Of a DNA stretch of 64,000 bases, positions 1 through 7,621 are shown one piece after another. The translations under genes were made by a program, and so were the position numbers. The notes below the pieces were generated by a model. The model was given only the letters and a program-made list of their open reading frames with translations, was not told the DNA's origin and made no database searches. Source of the stretch: Pseudomonas sp. FP2335 (lineage in GTDB: Bacteria; Pseudomonadota; Gammaproteobacteria; Pseudomonadales; Pseudomonadaceae); contig NZ_CP117437.1 of assembly GCF_030687535.1 (NCBI RefSeq), forward strand, positions 2,687,501 to 2,751,500, in the 5' to 3' direction. Numbering within the stretch: position 1 is the first letter of the stretch; each line of letters begins with the position of its first letter.

Positions 1-742
1 TGAGGTCATTCTTGAACAGCGCCTTGAGTGGCGAGGCCTTGGCCTTGGTCGCTTCTTTGCTCAGTTGGTTGAACTGCGGGGTTTCCGGAATGCTGTTGCG
101 CACCCACAGGCCGACGCCTACCAGCACGATGCTGCACACGAACGGGATGCGCCAGCCACCCGCCAGCAGGAACTCGTTGCCGTTGATGGTCAGCAGGTAC
201 ACGGTCAGCGACGACAGCAACAGGCCCAGGTTGAGGCCCAGTGCCGGCCAGGCGCCCTGGCTGCCGCGTTTGCCTTGGGAGGCGTGCTCGTAGGACGTCA
301 CCGCCGCGCCCGACAGCTCGGCACCGGCGCCCAGGCCCTGGATGATGCGGATAAACACCAGCAGGATCGGCGCCCAGATGCCGATGGAGGCGTAGCTGGG
401 GATCAGCCCGATCAGGGTGGTGCACACCCCCATCAGGCAGAAGGTCAGCACCAGCACTTGCTTGCGGCCGAACTTGTCACCGAGGTAGCCGAACAGAATC
501 CCGCCGAAGGGGCGCGCGATAAAACCGATGGCAAAGGTGGAAAAGGCCATCAGTGTGGCGGTCTTGGGGTCGCTGTTATCAAAGAAGATCTTCGAGAACA
601 CGATGGCCGCCATGGTGGCGTACAGGTAAAAGTCGTACCACTCCAGCATCGAACCGAAGATGGTCGCGGCGGCCACCTTGCGCAGGCGCTTGCGGGTTTG
701 CTCGGGGGTTTCGGTGCCGGGAATCGGGGCAGTTACCGTCAT
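1..742 (-). CDS. MFS metabolite:H+ symporter, C-terminus cut by window edge
   Basis: The reading frame starts at an ATG (740-742) behind an AAGGAAG ribosome-binding site and runs off the left edge, giving about 247 residues. The protein opens with a short hydrophilic tail and then hydrophobic helices; the loop RPFGGILFGYLGDKFGRK (around residues 75-95) is the signature of the metabolite:H+ symporter branch of the major facilitator superfamily (relatives of ProP, KgtP and ShiA). It lies 58 bp downstream of lhgO on the same strand, so it is probably co-transcribed. By context it may import a C5 dicarboxylate such as 2-hydroxyglutarate or a related acid; that substrate is inference from neighbourhood only. 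Confidence 0.85.
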   Translation of the reverse strand, partial: MTVTAPIPGTETPEQTRKRLRKVAAATIFGSMLEWYDFYLYATMAAIVFSKIFFDNSDPKTATLMAFSTFAIGFIARPFGGILFGYLGDKFGRKQVLVLTFCLMGVCTTLIGLIPSYASIGIWAPILLVFIRIIQGLGAGAELSGAAVTSYEHASQGKRGSQGAWPALGLNLGLLLSSLTVYLLTINGNEFLLAGGWRIPFVCSIVLVGVGLWVRNSIPETPQFNQLSKEATKAKASPLKALFKNDL

Positions 743-800
743 GCTGTACTTCCTTCTGGGTCTTTGTAGTTATTGTCAAATGGACGCGTGGTACGGGGTG

Positions 801-1994
801 TTACTCGGGCTTGAACAGGCGGTCGGCGATCATCGCGCCGATGGGCATGGCGGACGTCGCGGCGGGTGAAGGCGCGTTGCACACGTGGAGCATTCGTGGG
901 GTCTGGGCGAACAGGAAGTCGTGTACCAGGCTGCCGTCGCGCATCACCGCCTGGGCGCGGATACCCGCCTCGTAGGGCAGCAGGTCGTCGAGGGTCAGCG
1001 ATGGGCAGTACTTGCGGCACTGCTCCAGGTAGCCGGACTTGAACAGCGAGTTCTTCATCTCGGTAGTGCCAGAGCCGAGGTTTTGCCAGATGGTTTTCCA
1101 GAAGCCGGGGAAGCTGGCGTACTGCGCCACGTCGCGCCAGTTCACCGAGAACTTGCGGTAGTTCTCGCGGCCCAGGCCAAGCACGGCATTTGGGCCGACG
1201 GTGACGCTGCCGTCGATCATGCGCGTGAGGTGTACGCCGAGAAACGGCAGCTCCGGGTCGGGAATCGGGTAGATCAGGTGGTTGACGATGTTGTTTTTCG
1301 TCGCTGGCAGGCGGAAGTACTCACCGCGAAACGGGATGATCTGGTGGTCGATCGGTATGCCGGCCAGCGTCGCCAGGCGGTCCGACTGCAAGCCCGCGCA
1401 CACCACCAGGCGGCGGGCCTGCCAGCTTTCGCCACGGGTGTTGACGGTGACTTTGTCGGTGTCTTCATGGATCGCGGTGACGGTACGCTCCAGGCAGATC
1501 TCGCCACCGTTGCTGCGGATCACCCGGGCCATGGTGTCGCAGACCTGGCGATAGTCGACGATGCCGGTGGCGTCGAGGAACAGCCCGCCGAGGCCGACGA
1601 TGTTCGGTTCACGCTGGCGCAACTGGTCGGCGTCGAGGCGCTCAACCTTCATGCCATTGAGCTGGGAGCGTGCGTACAAGGCTTCCATGCGCTGCATTTC
1701 CAGGGGGCTGGAGGCCACCAGTAATTTGCCGCATACCTCGAACTTGATCCCGTGTTCAGTGCAGAACTGTTTGGTCTGCTCGGCGCCGCGCTTGCACAGG
1801 TCCGCCTTGAGGCTGCCCGGCGCATAGTAGATGCCGGCGTGGATCACGCCGCTGTTGTGGCCGGTCTGGTGTTTGGCCAGCACGGGCTCTTTTTCCAGGA
1901 TCACCAGCGAGGCACCGGGCTGGCGCTTGAGCAGTTCCATCGCCGTGGCCAGGCCGACGATGCCGCCGCCGATAATGCAATAGTCGTGAATCAT
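801..1994 (-). CDS. lhgO: L-2-hydroxyglutarate oxidase (dehydrogenase), FAD-dependent
   Basis: A 397-residue flavoprotein of the DAO family. The N-terminal dinucleotide-binding motif GGGIVGLATA (residues 8-17) and the segment HQTGHNSGVIHAGIYY (about 42-57) are characteristic of LhgO, which oxidises L-2-hydroxyglutarate to 2-oxoglutarate and passes electrons to the quinone pool at the inner membrane. Length matches the family. In pseudomonads this enzyme belongs to the glutarate/lysine route and is controlled by a GntR repressor, LhgR. Here a GntR gene lies 103 bp upstream on the same strand and a GntR-type operator sits in that gap, so the control is probably the same. No csiD (glutarate hydroxylase) gene is visible next to it. 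Confidence 0.92.
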   Translation of the reverse strand: MIHDYCIIGGGIVGLATAMELLKRQPGASLVILEKEPVLAKHQTGHNSGVIHAGIYYAPGSLKADLCKRGAEQTKQFCTEHGIKFEVCGKLLVASSPLEMQRMEALYARSQLNGMKVERLDADQLRQREPNIVGLGGLFLDATGIVDYRQVCDTMARVIRSNGGEICLERTVTAIHEDTDKVTVNTRGESWQARRLVVCAGLQSDRLATLAGIPIDHQIIPFRGEYFRLPATKNNIVNHLIYPIPDPELPFLGVHLTRMIDGSVTVGPNAVLGLGRENYRKFSVNWRDVAQYASFPGFWKTIWQNLGSGTTEMKNSLFKSGYLEQCRKYCPSLTLDDLLPYEAGIRAQAVMRDGSLVHDFLFAQTPRMLHVCNAPSPAATSAMPIGAMIADRLFKPE

Positions 1995-2038
1995 GGGGTG
2001 GGCTACCTAAAGTTGCACATTTCGGTCTGCTTATCAGG

Positions 2039-2049
2039 TTGTCAGACTA
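2039..2049. promoter_or_regulatory. Predicted LhgR (GntR/FCD) operator upstream of lhgO
   Basis: TTGTCAGACTA fits the FadR-subfamily consensus TNGTNNNACNA exactly. It lies 45-55 bp upstream of the lhgO start codon. The longer block ATCAGGTTGTCAGAC (2033-2047) recurs identically upstream of the GntR gene itself. Confidence 0.75.
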
Positions 2050-2097
2050 ATGTTTTTGTTAAAAAAATGGCGTGTCCAGGACACGCTACTTAAAGGA

Positions 2098-2808
2098 TCA
2101 GTTTGTCTCGGGCAGCTCCAGGCTCAGACGCCGTGCCGCTGCGCGCAGGTGGGCTTCAGCGCTGGCGGCGGCGCGTTGGGCGTCGCCATCGGCAATCGCC
2201 TGAAAGAGCTGCTGGTGCTCTTGGGTGGCGTCGGCAGAGCCGGTGGCGAAGCGTGATGCGGAGTTTTCCCAGGCGGTTTTGCGCGCGCTGGCCAATTGGC
2301 TCCTGAGAAAGTCGTGGAAGGCGACGAAGTATTCGTTTTTGCTGGCGTCGGCGATGGCGCGGTGGAATTCCACGTCGGCGATGGCGGCGGCTTCGAAGTT
2401 GTCGCGGTTGTCCTGCATGGCTTGCAAAGCACTTTTCATGCGGTGCAGGTCGGCCTCGTCACGGCGCTTTGCGGCAATCGAAGCGGCTTGGGTTTCGATC
2501 CACAGGCGCACTTCGAACATCTGCGCCAGGTCCGGGCTGCGGCCATTGGGCTGCGGGAACCGGAACACCGTGCCGGCAGGCGTCTGCGAGATAAACGAGC
2601 CCAGGCCCCGGCGGGCGGTGATGATGCCGTCGGCCTTGAGCTGGGCGATGGCTTCGCGCACCACCGAGCGGCTGACGTTGAGTTGTTCGGCCAGTTGCTG
2701 TTCGGTAGGCATGCGCGATTCCGGCGGCAATTGGCCGGAATCGATTTCTGCGCGAATCGCGCTGACAACCCGCACGACAAGCGAGTCGGGGCGCTGGAGC
2801 TCAAGCAT
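2098..2808 (-). CDS. lhgR: GntR-family (FadR/FCD) regulator, probable LhgR
   Basis: A 236-residue protein with an N-terminal winged helix (about residues 8-75, including MPTEQQLAEQLNVSRSVVRE) and a C-terminal all-helical FCD ligand domain with the usual metal-binding Asp/His pattern (DVEFHRAIADAS, then EHQQLFQAIADGD and EAHLRAAARR). The start ATG at 2808 has an AAGG site seven bases upstream. In Pseudomonas, LhgR represses lhgO and is released by L-2-hydroxyglutarate; assignment here rests on adjacency to lhgO and the shared operator. A perfect palindrome 22 bp upstream of the start suggests autoregulation. Confidence 0.82.
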   Translation of the reverse strand: MLELQRPDSLVVRVVSAIRAEIDSGQLPPESRMPTEQQLAEQLNVSRSVVREAIAQLKADGIITARRGLGSFISQTPAGTVFRFPQPNGRSPDLAQMFEVRLWIETQAASIAAKRRDEADLHRMKSALQAMQDNRDNFEAAAIADVEFHRAIADASKNEYFVAFHDFLRSQLASARKTAWENSASRFATGSADATQEHQQLFQAIADGDAQRAAASAEAHLRAAARRLSLELPETN

Positions 2809-2829
2809 GGGACAACCTTGGTAATCAGG

Positions 2830-2840
2830 TTGTCAGACAA
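2830..2840. promoter_or_regulatory. Predicted autoregulatory operator of the GntR gene
   Basis: TTGTCAGACAA is a perfect palindrome (5-1-5) matching TNGTNNNACNA and sits 22 bp upstream of the regulator's start codon. It lies inside ATCAGGTTGTCAGAC (2824-2838), identical to the block upstream of lhgO. Confidence 0.75.
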
Positions 2841-2862
2841 TAGTCGTTACGATTTTACCTTG

Positions 2863-4035
2863 TCAATATTTGTGTCGTATTCCTGCCGCCAGCAGGATCA
2901 GGCCCACCGCCACGCCAAAGGTGCTGTGCAGGCCAAAAGCCACGGCCTGCGGGGTGGCGCGGATCACATCCGGCGTGGCCCAGGCGAACACCGCACCCAG
3001 GCCCGAGGCGCCGACAATCAAGCCGATATTGCGCGACAGGTTCAGCAGCCCCGATACCGTGCCCCGGCGCGCGCCGTCCACATCGCGCATCACTGCGGTG
3101 TTATTGGCGGCCTGGAACAGGCTGTAACCCGTCGTTAGCAAGACCAGCGCGCCCAAGTAGGCCGGCAGCCCGGCGGCCAGCGCGAGTGACAGCGCCCCCA
3201 CGGCCATGATGCCGAGCCCGGCGAGGGTCATGGGCGGGCTGCCGAAACGGTCGGTGAGGTGGCCCGCCGGTACGCCGGTGACGGCGGCGACACACGGCCC
3301 GACCGCCATCACCAGGCCCATCCAGCCCGGCGCGAGCCCCAGGCCACGGGACAAGTAGAACGGACCGACCACAAACGTCGCCATCATCACCGCCGATACC
3401 AGCGTGCTCCGCGCCAGGCCCGAACGCAGGCCGGGGGTTCCGAGTGCCGACCAGAATGGCCCGCCTGGACGTACCCCTTTCTTCATCGGTAGATACCGCC
3501 AGGCGAGCGCGGCCGCCAACAGGCCCAATGGCACGCCAAGCACAAACAGCGCGCGCCAGTTCCACAGGCTCAACAACACACCGCCGAGGCTGGGGCCCAT
3601 GGCGGTGCCGACGGCCGAGAGCGTGCCGAGCAAACCCATCACCCGGCCGGTGCGTTCCTTGCTGACGGTGTCACCGACCATACCCAGGGTCATCGCCATC
3701 ATGACCGCGGCGCCCAAGCCTTGCAGCACCCGCGCGGCGATCAGCCAGGGCAGGGTGGGCGCCATGCCGCAAAGCCCGCAGGCCGCCGCGAACACCAGCA
3801 AGCCAGCCAGCAACAGCCGCCCGCGCCCAAGTCGATCCCCCAGGCGCCCGGCGCTGACAATCACCGCCGTGATCGCCAGCAGATACGCGATGACAACCCA
3901 CTGCACTGCCTGGAACGACGCCTCGAACGCCAGCGCCAGGCTGGGCAGGCCGACATTGGCGATGCTGGTGCCAAGGGAGGCCAGCAACATGGACAGTGAC
4001 AGGCTGAACAGTGCGCCGCGTGAAGAGGTCTGCAT
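2863..4035 (-). CDS. MFS drug/metabolite efflux transporter
   Basis: About 390 residues with twelve predicted hydrophobic helices. Motif A appears as GRLGDRLGRGR (about residues 66-76) and the helix-4/5 region has ARVLQGLGAA, both typical of proton-driven MFS drug exporters. The ATG at 4035 is preferred over a TTG at 4059 because AAGGA lies at good spacing before it. The gene is divergent from a LysR regulator at 4149; about 110 bp between them should hold both promoters. The arrangement suggests LysR-controlled efflux, but the substrate cannot be read from the sequence. Confidence 0.85.
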   Translation of the reverse strand: MQTSSRGALFSLSLSMLLASLGTSIANVGLPSLALAFEASFQAVQWVVIAYLLAITAVIVSAGRLGDRLGRGRLLLAGLLVFAAACGLCGMAPTLPWLIAARVLQGLGAAVMMAMTLGMVGDTVSKERTGRVMGLLGTLSAVGTAMGPSLGGVLLSLWNWRALFVLGVPLGLLAAALAWRYLPMKKGVRPGGPFWSALGTPGLRSGLARSTLVSAVMMATFVVGPFYLSRGLGLAPGWMGLVMAVGPCVAAVTGVPAGHLTDRFGSPPMTLAGLGIMAVGALSLALAAGLPAYLGALVLLTTGYSLFQAANNTAVMRDVDGARRGTVSGLLNLSRNIGLIVGASGLGAVFAWATPDVIRATPQAVAFGLHSTFGVAVGLILLAAGIRHKY

Positions 4036-4148
4036 CCGGAATTCCTTGAGTGATCGCAACTGTTACAAATCTACGGCGTCGCCTAACATGGCGGAAGACG
4101 CATGGGTTGCACTGAATACCTGCGTCTAACGCCTGATAAGGAGCGCCG

Positions 4149-5042
4149 ATGCCCGATCTGAATCTGTTGATCACCCTGGACGTGTTGCTCGCTGAAGGCA
4201 GCGTTGCCGGTGCAGCCAAGCGCCTGCGCCTGAGCCCCTCCGCCATGAGCCGTGCATTGGCGCGCCTGCGGGAAACCACCGGCGACCCGTTGCTGGTGCG
4301 CGCCGGGCGTGGCCTGGTGCCGACGCCGCGTGCGCTGCAGTTGCGCGAACAGGTCAGCCAACTGGTGCAGGACGCCCATGCCGTACTGCGGCCCTTGCAA
4401 AGCCTGGACTTGGCCTCTGTCGAGCGCACCTTTACCTTGCGCACCAGCGAGGAGTTCGTCGAAAACGTCGGCCCGGCGCTGCTCGCACGGATTGCCCGCG
4501 AGGCTCCCGGCGTGCGCCTGCGTTTCGTCAACAAGACCGACAAGGACAGTGCGTTGCTGCGCGAAGGCAGCGTCGACCTGGAAACCGGCGTGGTCGACCC
4601 CGCCGGCAGCCCGGAAGTGCTGACCCAGGCGTTGTTCCGCGACCGTTTGATTGGCGTGGTGCGCAGTGGGCATCCACTGAGCCAGGGCGACGTCAGCGTG
4701 CAGCGTTACGCCGAAGGCCAACATGTTTACGTCTCCCGTCGCGGACAGGACCGTGGGCAGATCGACGCTGCCCTCGAAGGCCTGGGCCTGGCCCGGCAGA
4801 TCAGCACCATCGTTGCCGGTTTCGCCACCGCCATCGCCCTGGCCCGCAGCACCGATCTGATCGCCAGCGTGCCCGAGCGCTACACCCTGCACCAACGCCA
4901 AGGCTTGCACAGCTTTGCGCTGCCATTGAGCCTGCCGACGTTTACCGTGGCCATGCTCTGGCACCCGCGCCTGGACGCCGACCTGGCCCATCGCTGGTTG
5001 CGTGGATGTTTGCGTGAGGTGTGCGGACAGCAACAGGTATAA
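4149..5042 (+). CDS. LysR-family transcriptional regulator
   Basis: A 297-residue LysR protein. The N-terminal helix-turn-helix spans about residues 4-60 (AEGSVAGAAKRLRLSPSAMS), followed by the linker helix and a periplasmic-binding-protein-like effector domain. AAGGAGCGCCG precedes the ATG. It is divergent from the MFS exporter and probably controls it. Its stop lies only 28 bp before the next gene, a GNAT acetyltransferase, so the two may be co-transcribed. The effector is unknown. Confidence 0.87.
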   Translation: MPDLNLLITLDVLLAEGSVAGAAKRLRLSPSAMSRALARLRETTGDPLLVRAGRGLVPTPRALQLREQVSQLVQDAHAVLRPLQSLDLASVERTFTLRTSEEFVENVGPALLARIAREAPGVRLRFVNKTDKDSALLREGSVDLETGVVDPAGSPEVLTQALFRDRLIGVVRSGHPLSQGDVSVQRYAEGQHVYVSRRGQDRGQIDAALEGLGLARQISTIVAGFATAIALARSTDLIASVPERYTLHQRQGLHSFALPLSLPTFTVAMLWHPRLDADLAHRWLRGCLREVCGQQQV

Positions 5043-5070
5043 TCGCCGCACCCTAACCCCAGGAATTTGC

Positions 5071-5748
5071 ATGTTCAGCCTTACCCGCTACACCACACCG
5101 TGCCCGGAGTCCATCAATGGCCAGATCCTGCAACTGGTGGTGGACAACCTCACCGACATCAGCAGCGTGGCACTGCCACCGAGCAACTTGCTCTACAACA
5201 TCTACCAGTACGCCATCGGCTTTGAGGTGCACCTGTACCTGGAAGCCTTGAACGGTGCGAAGGGGATTGCGGTTGAACTGGTCGTGGCCACCGATGCCCA
5301 GGACCCGGAAAAGGTGATCGGCTTTGTGTTGTATTTGCCGGTCAAGGACGACCCCGAGGCGTGCGGCATTGCGTTCATGGCAGTGCGGCAGGGTTGCCGA
5401 CGCCAGGGCGTGGCGCGCGGCATGGTGGGCGAGGTGCTTGCGCGCTATCCCCACGCCGAGCTGGCCTGCGCGGTGGAAAAGGTGCCGGCCTTCGAAGCCA
5501 TGGGCTTCCAGGTGCGCGGCGCACGCGACACCCAGGTGCTGATGAATACCCGCGATTACGCGACCGACGGGCTGATGGGCGTGGTGGAAGTGGCGCCTAT
5601 CTACAGCTCGCTTGAGGTGCGGCAGATTCACACCTACCTGCTGCAAAAACACGGCAAGCGCGCGATGGTCGATGCCGAGAAGCAGCGCGACCGTCACCTT
5701 GATCAACTGGCGCGCAAGGTGCAGGTGTTTTTGCGGGGGCGGGGCTGA
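5071..5748 (+). CDS. GNAT-family N-acetyltransferase
   Basis: 225 residues. The acetyl-CoA-binding core is visible as VIGFVLYLPV, then AFMAVRQGCRRQGVARGMV (about residues 100-120), which carries the Q/RxxGxG/A pyrophosphate loop, and a C-terminal FEAMGFQVRGAR strand-loop. The in-frame region upstream of 5071 overlaps the LysR gene and lacks a start, so the ATG behind AGGAATTTGC is preferred. The protein is longer than a minimal GNAT fold (about 150 residues); the extra C-terminal 60 residues are helical and charged. Substrate unknown. Confidence 0.78.
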   Translation: MFSLTRYTTPCPESINGQILQLVVDNLTDISSVALPPSNLLYNIYQYAIGFEVHLYLEALNGAKGIAVELVVATDAQDPEKVIGFVLYLPVKDDPEACGIAFMAVRQGCRRQGVARGMVGEVLARYPHAELACAVEKVPAFEAMGFQVRGARDTQVLMNTRDYATDGLMGVVEVAPIYSSLEVRQIHTYLLQKHGKRAMVDAEKQRDRHLDQLARKVQVFLRGRG

Positions 5749-5788
5749 AATAGCGCGCCGCTGTGTGAGATGTGTTGCCCGAGCCAAC

Positions 5789-5816
5789 GCTTTCGCGGGC
5801 AAGCCCGCTCCCACAT
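5789..5816. repeat. Solitary REP element
   Basis: The palindrome GCGGGC-AA-GCCCGC (5795-5808) followed by TCCCACAT is one arm of the repeat family seen as full inverted pairs elsewhere in the window. It lies in the 148-bp gap between the convergent GNAT and TetR genes and may also act as a bidirectional terminator. Confidence 0.75.
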
Positions 5817-5896
5817 TTGATCGCGGTTGATGAAGAGTGAGTGTTCGGCTGGAGATCGTCCAGGCACTGCCAATCCCCTGTGGGAGATGTCGAGCT

Positions 5897-6529
5897 TCAG
5901 CGAGGCTTCGAAAGCGGCGGCACTGGCGATACAGATCGCCGATTCACCATCGCCATGATCGTCGCCAACAGCTCCTGCTGCGCCTCTTCCCGGCTGATTT
6001 CAGCACTGGCCGCCGCCTGGGACAGCGCTTCCGCCGCCCCCAGCATGGCGCGCAATCCGGCCTGGGACACACACCCGCCGGGCGCAAACGGCGACAGCGC
6101 GTCGCGGCATTTATCCAGAAAAATCGCCTCGTACTGGCGCTTGAGGCTTTCCAGCTCGGGTGAACTGCTCAGCGCGGCGATCACCCCTGGAATTTCGCGG
6201 CCCTGCAATAACACGCAATCGACGTAGGACGAGGCAATCACCCACGCGCGGTCCTCCAGTGTCGCGTTGCTCGCCTCGATAGCCTCGGCAAACAGCTGAT
6301 TCTGGCGCCCATCAAAGTCTTCATACAGCGCGGCGAGCAACCCGGCGCGGGTGACAAAGTGGTCGTAGACCACCGGCTTGGTCACCCCCGCGAGTTCCGC
6401 GAGGCGGCCCAGGGTCAGGGCGTCGGTACCTTCATCGCGCACCAGTTGCCAGGCCACATCCAACAGCTGGCGCAGGCGATCTTCGCGCGACAGGCGGCGA
6501 CGTGGGGCAGGGGATTCATGGCTTGACAT
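5897..6529 (-). CDS. TetR-family transcriptional regulator
   Basis: About 210 residues. The N-terminal DNA-binding domain (about residues 15-60) reads LTLGRLAELAGVTKPVVYDHF, a standard TetR helix-turn-helix. The C-terminal ligand domain is unclassified. The ATG at 6529 (MSSHES) is preferred over a possible upstream start at 6556 because the latter would place coding sequence across the palindromic operator at 6550-6562. It is divergent from a quinone reductase gene at 6599 and probably represses it. Confidence 0.85.
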   Translation of the reverse strand: MSSHESPAPRRRLSREDRLRQLLDVAWQLVRDEGTDALTLGRLAELAGVTKPVVYDHFVTRAGLLAALYEDFDGRQNQLFAEAIEASNATLEDRAWVIASSYVDCVLLQGREIPGVIAALSSSPELESLKRQYEAIFLDKCRDALSPFAPGGCVSQAGLRAMLGAAEALSQAAASAEISREEAQQELLATIMAMVNRRSVSPVPPLSKPR

Positions 6530-6549
6530 GCTTATATACCAAAAGTAAC

Positions 6550-6562
6550 TTACCAAAGGTAA
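6550..6562. promoter_or_regulatory. Predicted TetR operator in divergent promoter region
   Basis: TTACC-AAA-GGTAA is a perfect inverted repeat, embedded in a longer imperfect one (AAGTAACTTACC at 6543-6554 and GGTAACTT at 6558-6565). It lies between the TetR gene and the oxidoreductase, where a self-repressing TetR protein would bind. Confidence 0.65.
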
Positions 6563-6598
6563 CTTAAGCCCAGCCTAAACCGAAATGGAGTCAATGTC

Positions 6599-7198
6599 AT
6601 GCACGCTCTGATCGTTGTTGCCCATCACGACCCGCAATCCCTCACCCATAGCATCGCTGTGCAAGCCGCAGCGGGGCTGACCGCCGCCGGTCACACCCAT
6701 GAGATCGCCGACCTCGCCGCCGAGGGTTTCGACCCACGTTACGGCGCTGCCGACCAGCGCGTGCATCGCAGCCGCGCCGAGCCGCCTGCCGATGTGCTGG
6801 CCGAACAGGCGCGTATCGACCGTGCCGATGCGCTGATACTGGCGTTTCCGATCTACTGGTGGTCGCTGCCGGGCTTGCTCAAAGGCTGGATCGACCGCGT
6901 GTTCGTCAACGGCTGGGCGATTGATTACGGTCCGGATAAACCAGTGGTGAAAAAGCTGCGGCACTTGCACGTGCACTTGCTGGCCGTCGGTGCGGCGGAT
7001 GAAAGCGCATTTGAGCGCCACGGTTACGCCAAGGCCATGCGCACGCAGATCGACCATGGGATTTTTGATTACTGCGGGGCGAAGGTGCTGACCTCTGAGC
7101 TGATGCTGGAGTCGGAAAGCGGCACCGCGCAGGCGCACCTGAACACCGCCCGGGCGATCGGGCAGCGGCTGTTCCAAGGGGAAACCGTGGTGGGTTGA
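6599..7198 (+). CDS. NAD(P)H dehydrogenase (quinone), flavodoxin fold
   Basis: 199 residues of the NQO1/MdaB-like flavodoxin_2 family. HALIVVAHHDPQSLTHSI (residues 2-19) is the flavin phosphate loop, and LAFPIYWWSLPGLLKGWIDR (about 81-100) is the conserved FMN/FAD-stacking segment. These enzymes transfer two electrons from NAD(P)H to quinones or other electrophiles. The gene is divergent from a TetR repressor and likely induced by a redox-active or electrophilic compound. This is one of three flavodoxin-fold reductases in the window (others at 22979 and 33688). Confidence 0.88.
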   Translation: MHALIVVAHHDPQSLTHSIAVQAAAGLTAAGHTHEIADLAAEGFDPRYGAADQRVHRSRAEPPADVLAEQARIDRADALILAFPIYWWSLPGLLKGWIDRVFVNGWAIDYGPDKPVVKKLRHLHVHLLAVGAADESAFERHGYAKAMRTQIDHGIFDYCGAKVLTSELMLESESGTAQAHLNTARAIGQRLFQGETVVG

Positions 7199-7199
7199 T

Positions 7200-7589
7200 T
7201 CAACCTTCGCGAAACAGGTCGTGGGCGTCGAGCAGGCGGTAGGCAATCTCCGGGCGCTTCTCCAGGCCCCGGCGAATCGCTGCCGGAATCGCTTGCCGGG
7301 TCTTGCGGCACAGGCCCGGCAAGGCGTCGATCTCGATCTGAATCCCGCGCATGCTCCTGACTTCGGTGTGCCCCGGCGCGACCTGCACGCGGATGCCCAA
7401 TTGCTGGTACATCAGCTGCTGCATGCGCTCCAGGTCTTGCAGGCTCTTGAGGTCTTCAAGGCGCTCGACTAGTTTCTTCTCTTCCTGGCGCGTGAGGTTG
7501 AGGATGCGCACATCGGCGCCAGGGCTTTGCAGCAGTTGTTCGCGGTCGCAGTCGCAAGCGCCGGGTGGGCAGGGTTGGCGAATATTCAT
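7200..7589 (-). CDS. Conserved hypothetical protein, Cys-rich N-terminus
   Basis: 129 residues with no domain I recognise. The N-terminus has three closely spaced cysteines (CPPGACDCD), followed by an amphipathic helical stretch rich in Leu, Glu and Gln (about residues 30-65) and a basic C-terminal half (CRKTRQAIPAAIRRGLEK). It begins 32 bp after the aroA stop on the same strand, so it may be the last gene of the same transcript. Its stop is one base from that of the convergent quinone reductase. Function unknown. Confidence 0.7.
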   Translation of the reverse strand: MNIRQPCPPGACDCDREQLLQSPGADVRILNLTRQEEKKLVERLEDLKSLQDLERMQQLMYQQLGIRVQVAPGHTEVRSMRGIQIEIDALPGLCRKTRQAIPAAIRRGLEKRPEIAYRLLDAHDLFREG

Positions 7590-7621
7590 GTGCTTGGCCT
7601 CCCCATTCCGACGCTGCCGGC

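Noticed and set aside
65..769. Long plus-strand ORFs opposite the MFS symporter, LhgO and other genes (for example 885-1724, 2296-3138)
   Set aside because: They are mirror frames of strongly recognised genes, with His/Gln/Arg-rich composition typical of antisense frames in high-G+C DNA and no ribosome-binding sites.
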